This document shows, one piece after another, positions 53,129 through 56,364 of a DNA stretch of 56,364 nucleotides. Within the stretch, counting starts at the first letter, position 1, and the number at the start of each line of letters is the position of its first letter. The notes below the pieces were generated by a model. The model was not told the DNA's origin, made no database searches, and was given only the letters and a program-made list of their open reading frames with translations. The translations under genes and the position numbers were made by a program. The stretch spans positions 1 to 56,364 of the forward strand of contig CAZKXX010000010.1 in NCBI GenBank assembly GCA_964556705.1, read 5' to 3'. Origin of the DNA: CAZKXX01 sp964556705 (lineage in GTDB: Bacteria > Acidobacteriota > Terriglobia > UBA7540).

Positions 53129-55540
53129 ATGGAATCGGACATTCGCAGATCGAAATATGGCGGGTTGCTCTCCGCAGCGTGGGTTTCGGCTGCAATCCTC
53201 GCGAGCGTGTTCTTGCTCCCCGGCGCCGCGATGGCCCGGCTGATGGGGGAACCCGTGGACGTGAGCCAGGAGTTCCAGAAGCCGGAACAGTTGTTCTTTG
53301 TCGCCAACCGCGTTACGAGTTTTGACCCGGCGACGGGTGAGGGCTCTCTCGAATGGGTGCGCCACGTGCGGCGGCCCGCCTTGTCCTTCAACAAGCTGGA
53401 TCTCGGGTTCAGCCGCGCCGCTTCCGGCGATTTTCCCGGGACGGAGTATGACCAGGACCCGGTCCTGCCATTCTCCATTTCGTTTGTGAGTCCGCGCACG
53501 GTGAGGCTGCGGCTGGCAACCCGCGCCGTCGCCTGGCGCGAGACGCCCTCGCCGATGCTCGTCGCTGAGCCGCCGCGGGACCGTTCCTGGAAAGTTCAAT
53601 CCGCCGGAGATGCGGTGACCTACACGAGCGCGCACGGCAGCGTGCGCCTCGTTCGCGACCCGTGGCGGATCGAGTTCCGCGACGCCGCGGGCCGCCTCCT
53701 CACCGAGACCCAGAATCTTCGTGAGACGCGCTCCTTCGCCCAGCCGGTGCCCTTTTCCTTCATCCGCCGCGCCAGCGACCTCGGCCGGAGCATCGCCGCA
53801 AGCTTCCGGCTCGCGCACGACGAGAAAATCTTCGGCTGCGGCGAGTCTTTCACTCGCCTCGACAAGCGCGGGCAGAAGGTGGTCGCCTACACGCGCGACG
53901 CGATGGGGGCGCAGACGCCGCTCCTGTACAAGCCCATCCCGTTTTTCCTGAGCAGCCACGGCTACGGAATGTTCGTTCACACCAGCGCTCCGGTGACGTT
54001 CGACTTCGGCCAGGCCTTCGACCAGTCAAATACAATTTATACGGGCGACGAAGGACTCGACCTCTTTATTTTCCTGGGAAATCCCAAGGAGATTCTCTCC
54101 GAGTACACCGCCCTAACGGGGCGCAGTCCCGTCCCGCCGCTGTGGTCCTTCGGCCTCTGGATGAGCCGCATCACTTACAAGTCCGAAGACGAGGTGCGCG
54201 ACGTGGCCGCGCGGCTGCGCGAGCACCGCATTCCGAGCGACGTGATTCACCTCGACACCGGATGGTTTGAGACCGATTGGCGCTGCGACTACCAGTTCTC
54301 AAAGTCCCGCTTCCGCGACCCGGCCCGGATGATTTCCGATTTGCGCGACCAGGGCTTCAGGATCAGTCTGTGGCAGTTGCCCTACTTCACCAGCAAGAAC
54401 GAGCTTTTTGACAGGATTGTCTCCGAGGGCTACGCGATCCGCGACGACGGTGGTGAACTGCCGGCCGAGGATGCCATCCTCGACTTCTCCAACCCGCAAG
54501 CTGTCGAATGGTACCAGGGACTGCTGGCGGGCTTGCTCAAGATGGGCGTCGGGGCCATCAAAGCCGACTTCGGTGAAGATTCGCCCTTCACCGGTCTCTA
54601 CGCTTCGGGGCGCACGGGATTCTACGAGCACAACCTTTATCCGCTCCGCTACAACCGCGCAGTTGCAGAAATTACCGGCAAGGTGACGGGCGAATCCATC
54701 ATCTGGGCCCGCAGTGCCTGGGCCGGCAGCCAGCGATATCCAGTCCACTGGGGAGGCGACGCGGAGAATACCGATTCGGCGATGGCGGCGACGCTACGCG
54801 CCGGCTTGTCTTTCGGACTTTCGGGGTTCACTTACTGGAGTCACGACGCCGGAGGTTTTGTGGAACCTCCGTCGCGCGACCTCTATCGCCGCTGGCTGGC
54901 ATTCGGAGTTCTGACATCCCACACGCGTTGCCACGGCCAGCCGCCCCGCGAGCCCTGGGCATTCGACGGAGCGTTCGTCGAAGACTTCCGTCGCATCGTC
55001 GAGTTGAAATATTCGCTGATGCCCTACATCTACGCTCAGGCGAAGCAATCGTCGGGCGAGGGCTGGCCGATGCTGCGCGCGCTCTTCTTTGAGTATCCCG
55101 ACGATCCCACCTCGTGGTTGATTGACGACCAGTACCTTTTCGGCGCCGACCTCCTGGTGGCGCCGCTATTCGATTGGGCGGAGACACGAAAGGTTTATCT
55201 GCCGCCGGGCACTTGGATTGACTATCAGACGGGAAAGGCCTACGTGGGAGGACAATGGCACGCGATTCAAGCGGGGCAGATTCCCGTGGTTTTGCTCGTG
55301 AAGAACGGGTCTGTGATTCCCCACCTGCGAGTTGCTCAGCACACGGGTGAAATGGACTGGAATGAGGTCGAACTGCGCATCTTCTCGGCAGATCGGACCG
55401 GCGCCGTGGGTCTGTTCGCACTTCCCGAAGGCGAACTGCACCGGCTCGAGCTTTCCGATACGAGGAAAGGATTCACCCTGAGGTCGGATCCCTTCGCTGG
55501 GCGGGTGAAGTGGGAGGTCCGGCCGGCAAAGAGTCGGTAA
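53129..55540 (+). CDS. Secreted GH31 alpha-glycosidase (xylosidase/glucosidase)
   Basis: 803 residues. Signal peptide (AAILASVFLLPGAAMA). GH31 N-terminal beta domain, catalytic barrel from about 330 (RSPVPPLWSFGLWMSRITYK), nucleophile D480 in KADFGEDSP and acid/base D544 in WGGDAEN, then the proximal beta domain with VAPLFDWAETRKVYLPPGTW. Retaining enzyme; the KADFGE form and overall length resemble the YicI alpha-xylosidase branch. It follows the Gfo/Idh/MocA gene by 141 bp. Confidence 0.93.
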   Translation: MESDIRRSKYGGLLSAAWVSAAILASVFLLPGAAMARLMGEPVDVSQEFQKPEQLFFVANRVTSFDPATGEGSLEWVRHVRRPALSFNKLDLGFSRAASGDFPGTEYDQDPVLPFSISFVSPRTVRLRLATRAVAWRETPSPMLVAEPPRDRSWKVQSAGDAVTYTSAHGSVRLVRDPWRIEFRDAAGRLLTETQNLRETRSFAQPVPFSFIRRASDLGRSIAASFRLAHDEKIFGCGESFTRLDKRGQKVVAYTRDAMGAQTPLLYKPIPFFLSSHGYGMFVHTSAPVTFDFGQAFDQSNTIYTGDEGLDLFIFLGNPKEILSEYTALTGRSPVPPLWSFGLWMSRITYKSEDEVRDVAARLREHRIPSDVIHLDTGWFETDWRCDYQFSKSRFRDPARMISDLRDQGFRISLWQLPYFTSKNELFDRIVSEGYAIRDDGGELPAEDAILDFSNPQAVEWYQGLLAGLLKMGVGAIKADFGEDSPFTGLYASGRTGFYEHNLYPLRYNRAVAEITGKVTGESIIWARSAWAGSQRYPVHWGGDAENTDSAMAATLRAGLSFGLSGFTYWSHDAGGFVEPPSRDLYRRWLAFGVLTSHTRCHGQPPREPWAFDGAFVEDFRRIVELKYSLMPYIYAQAKQSSGEGWPMLRALFFEYPDDPTSWLIDDQYLFGADLLVAPLFDWAETRKVYLPPGTWIDYQTGKAYVGGQWHAIQAGQIPVVLLVKNGSVIPHLRVAQHTGEMDWNEVELRIFSADRTGAVGLFALPEGELHRLELSDTRKGFTLRSDPFAGRVKWEVRPAKSR

Positions 55541-55614
55541 GCCCGACGGTGTTCCTTGCCCGGGAAGGCGCGCATCCGGATTCCCGGCGGCGTTCCGCCT
55601 GACCGTGAGGCCCC

Positions 55615-55715
55615 GTGGTTACGGCCGCAGGATAGACCGGTATTTCACCAGCGATGCGGAATTTCGCGTTGCTGTGCTGCGTGGTTACGGCCGCAGGATA
55701 GACCGGTATTTCACC
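55615..55715. repeat. 35-bp perfect direct repeat at the dxs stop
   Basis: The same 35 bp occur at 55615-55649 and 55681-55715, 66 bp apart. The second copy contains the last Dxs codons and stop (VKYRSILRP); the first is the same sequence repeated just downstream of the gene. Confidence 0.9.
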
Positions 55716-56364
55716 TCGCTGTGCGCGGGGCACTCCTGCGCGAACTGCTTGATGCGCTCGTAGATGCCATCCACGTCGAGACCGTACTTGGCGTGCAGGA
55801 GGTTCGGCGCGCCGTGCGGAATGATGCGGTCCGGGACGGCGATGCGCAGGATGCTGGTGGGAATTTTGCGGTCGTGGAGCAGGGCGGCGACATTCGCGCC
55901 GAAGCCGCCCGCTTCGGTGCCTTCTTCGGCGGTCACGAGAAACTGCTTTTCGGCGGCGAGCACGCAGATCAACTCTTCGTCGAGCGGCTTCACGAAGCGC
56001 GCGTTGATGACCGTGGCGCGGATGCCGAGCGCTTCCAGCCGTTCGGCGGCTTCGAGCGAGGGATAGACCATGCTGCCGAGCGCCAGGATGGCGATGTCCG
56101 AGCCCTCGCGCAGGATTTCTCCCTTGCCGATTTCGAGCTTCTTGAAGTCGGGGTCGAGCGGGACGCCGAGACCGTTGCCGCGCGGGTAGCGGAGCGCCGC
56201 CGGGCCGTCCACCTGGAGCGCCGAGTAGAGCATGTGGCGAAGTTCGTTTTCGTCCTTCGGCGCCATGACGACCATGTGCGGGAGCGCCGTGAGATAGACG
56301 AGGTCGTAGAGGCCGTGGTGCGTGGGGCCGTCGGCGCCGACCAGGCCTCCGCGGTCGAGCGCGA
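55685..56364 (-). CDS. dxs: 1-deoxy-D-xylulose-5-phosphate synthase, C-terminal part (cut by window)
   Basis: The frame is open to the window edge, reading ALDRGGLVGADGPTHHGLYD and then MAPKDENELRHML, the Dxs pyrimidine-binding domain; then the transketolase C-terminal domain (EGSDIAILALGSMVYPSLEA, TAEEGTEAGGFGANVAALL, VPDRIIPHGAP). Makes DXP for isoprenoid, thiamine and pyridoxal synthesis. The thiamine-diphosphate domain is outside. The C-terminal VKYRSILRP is encoded in a duplicated 35-bp segment. Confidence 0.95.
   Translation of the reverse strand, partial: ALDRGGLVGADGPTHHGLYDLVYLTALPHMVVMAPKDENELRHMLYSALQVDGPAALRYPRGNGLGVPLDPDFKKLEIGKGEILREGSDIAILALGSMVYPSLEAAERLEALGIRATVINARFVKPLDEELICVLAAEKQFLVTAEEGTEAGGFGANVAALLHDRKIPTSILRIAVPDRIIPHGAPNLLHAKYGLDVDGIYERIKQFAQECPAHSEVKYRSILRP

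Noticed and set aside
55587..55600. GGCGG-CGTT-CCGCC hairpin after the GH31 gene as a terminator
   Set aside because: The stem is only five base pairs in GC-rich DNA and no T tract follows.
55615..55715. Two 35-bp repeats with a 31-bp spacer, resembling a minimal CRISPR
   Set aside because: One repeat is the coding 3' end of dxs, there are only two copies and no cas gene is present.

Overview
The window is a GC-rich stretch of a didermic bacterial chromosome, most likely an Acidobacteriota genome or metagenome-assembled contig. The pointers are the mix of gene types: an SBBP beta-propeller protein with choice-of-anchor repeats, Tat-exported oxidoreductases, futalosine-route menaquinone synthesis (MqnC), LptE for the outer membrane, and a Rieske/cytochrome b complex with multihaem cytochromes. 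This is inferred from gene content; no rRNA or tRNA gene was recognised. A run of 10 Ns at 28696-28705 shows that two contigs were joined there. Both ends cut genes: a GH20 hexosaminidase on the left and dxs on the right.

Layout, left to right. 1-10278 (+): GH20 hexosaminidase, mqnC, a large secreted propeller protein, then a sugar-uptake unit (sodium/solute symporter, small two-helix membrane protein, galT, galK). 10334-14372 (-): zinc-ribbon membrane protein, PIG-L deacetylase and an MFS sugar transporter. 14622-17643 (+): ADP-forming acyl-CoA synthetase, then a decayed secreted-protein gene carrying a frameshift and a nonsense codon. 18150-22989 (-): a five-gene respiratory cluster encoding a monohaem c, a six-haem membrane c, Rieske, b6-type cytochrome b and a nine-haem c. 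23478-24365 (+): tandem universal stress protein. 24388-29249 (-): unknown protein, TPR protein, mtaB, an 800-bp non-coding stretch, zinc-ribbon protein and rpsU. 29546-30780 (+): Sua5/YrdC and a DUF218 protein that appears to start at CTG. 30820-35679 (-): a coupled mutS, GH3-like, anmK string. 35881-38783: hpt (-), rpsT (+), holA and a gluconate-dehydrogenase subunit-3 protein (both -). 38933-40621 (+): GMC oxidoreductase. 40670-45876 (-): zincin, tsaB, rimI, DUF465, psd, pssA, an Asd-like gene and lptE. 46044-49039 (+): GAF-GAF-PP2C phosphatase and lysA. 49155-51343 (-): a DUF4160/DUF2442 pair, nadK and tlyA. 51476-55540 (+): Tat-exported Gfo/Idh/MocA protein and a GH31 alpha-glycosidase. 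55685-56364 (-): the end of dxs.

The genes suggest a carbohydrate-scavenging heterotroph: GH20, GH31, GH3-like, AnmK, two sugar transporters, GalT/GalK and a GMC/GDH3 oxidoreductase. It probably respires through menaquinone, with electrons leaving via the Rieske/b complex into multihaem cytochromes. The observations most worth a second look are the respiratory complex, two conserved but apparently active-site-less enzymes inside housekeeping operons (GH3-like beside anmK; Asd-like beside lptE), the decayed gene at 16832-17643, the likely CTG start at 30172, an lptE signal peptide built from an intergenic repeat, and several repeat and palindrome structures.
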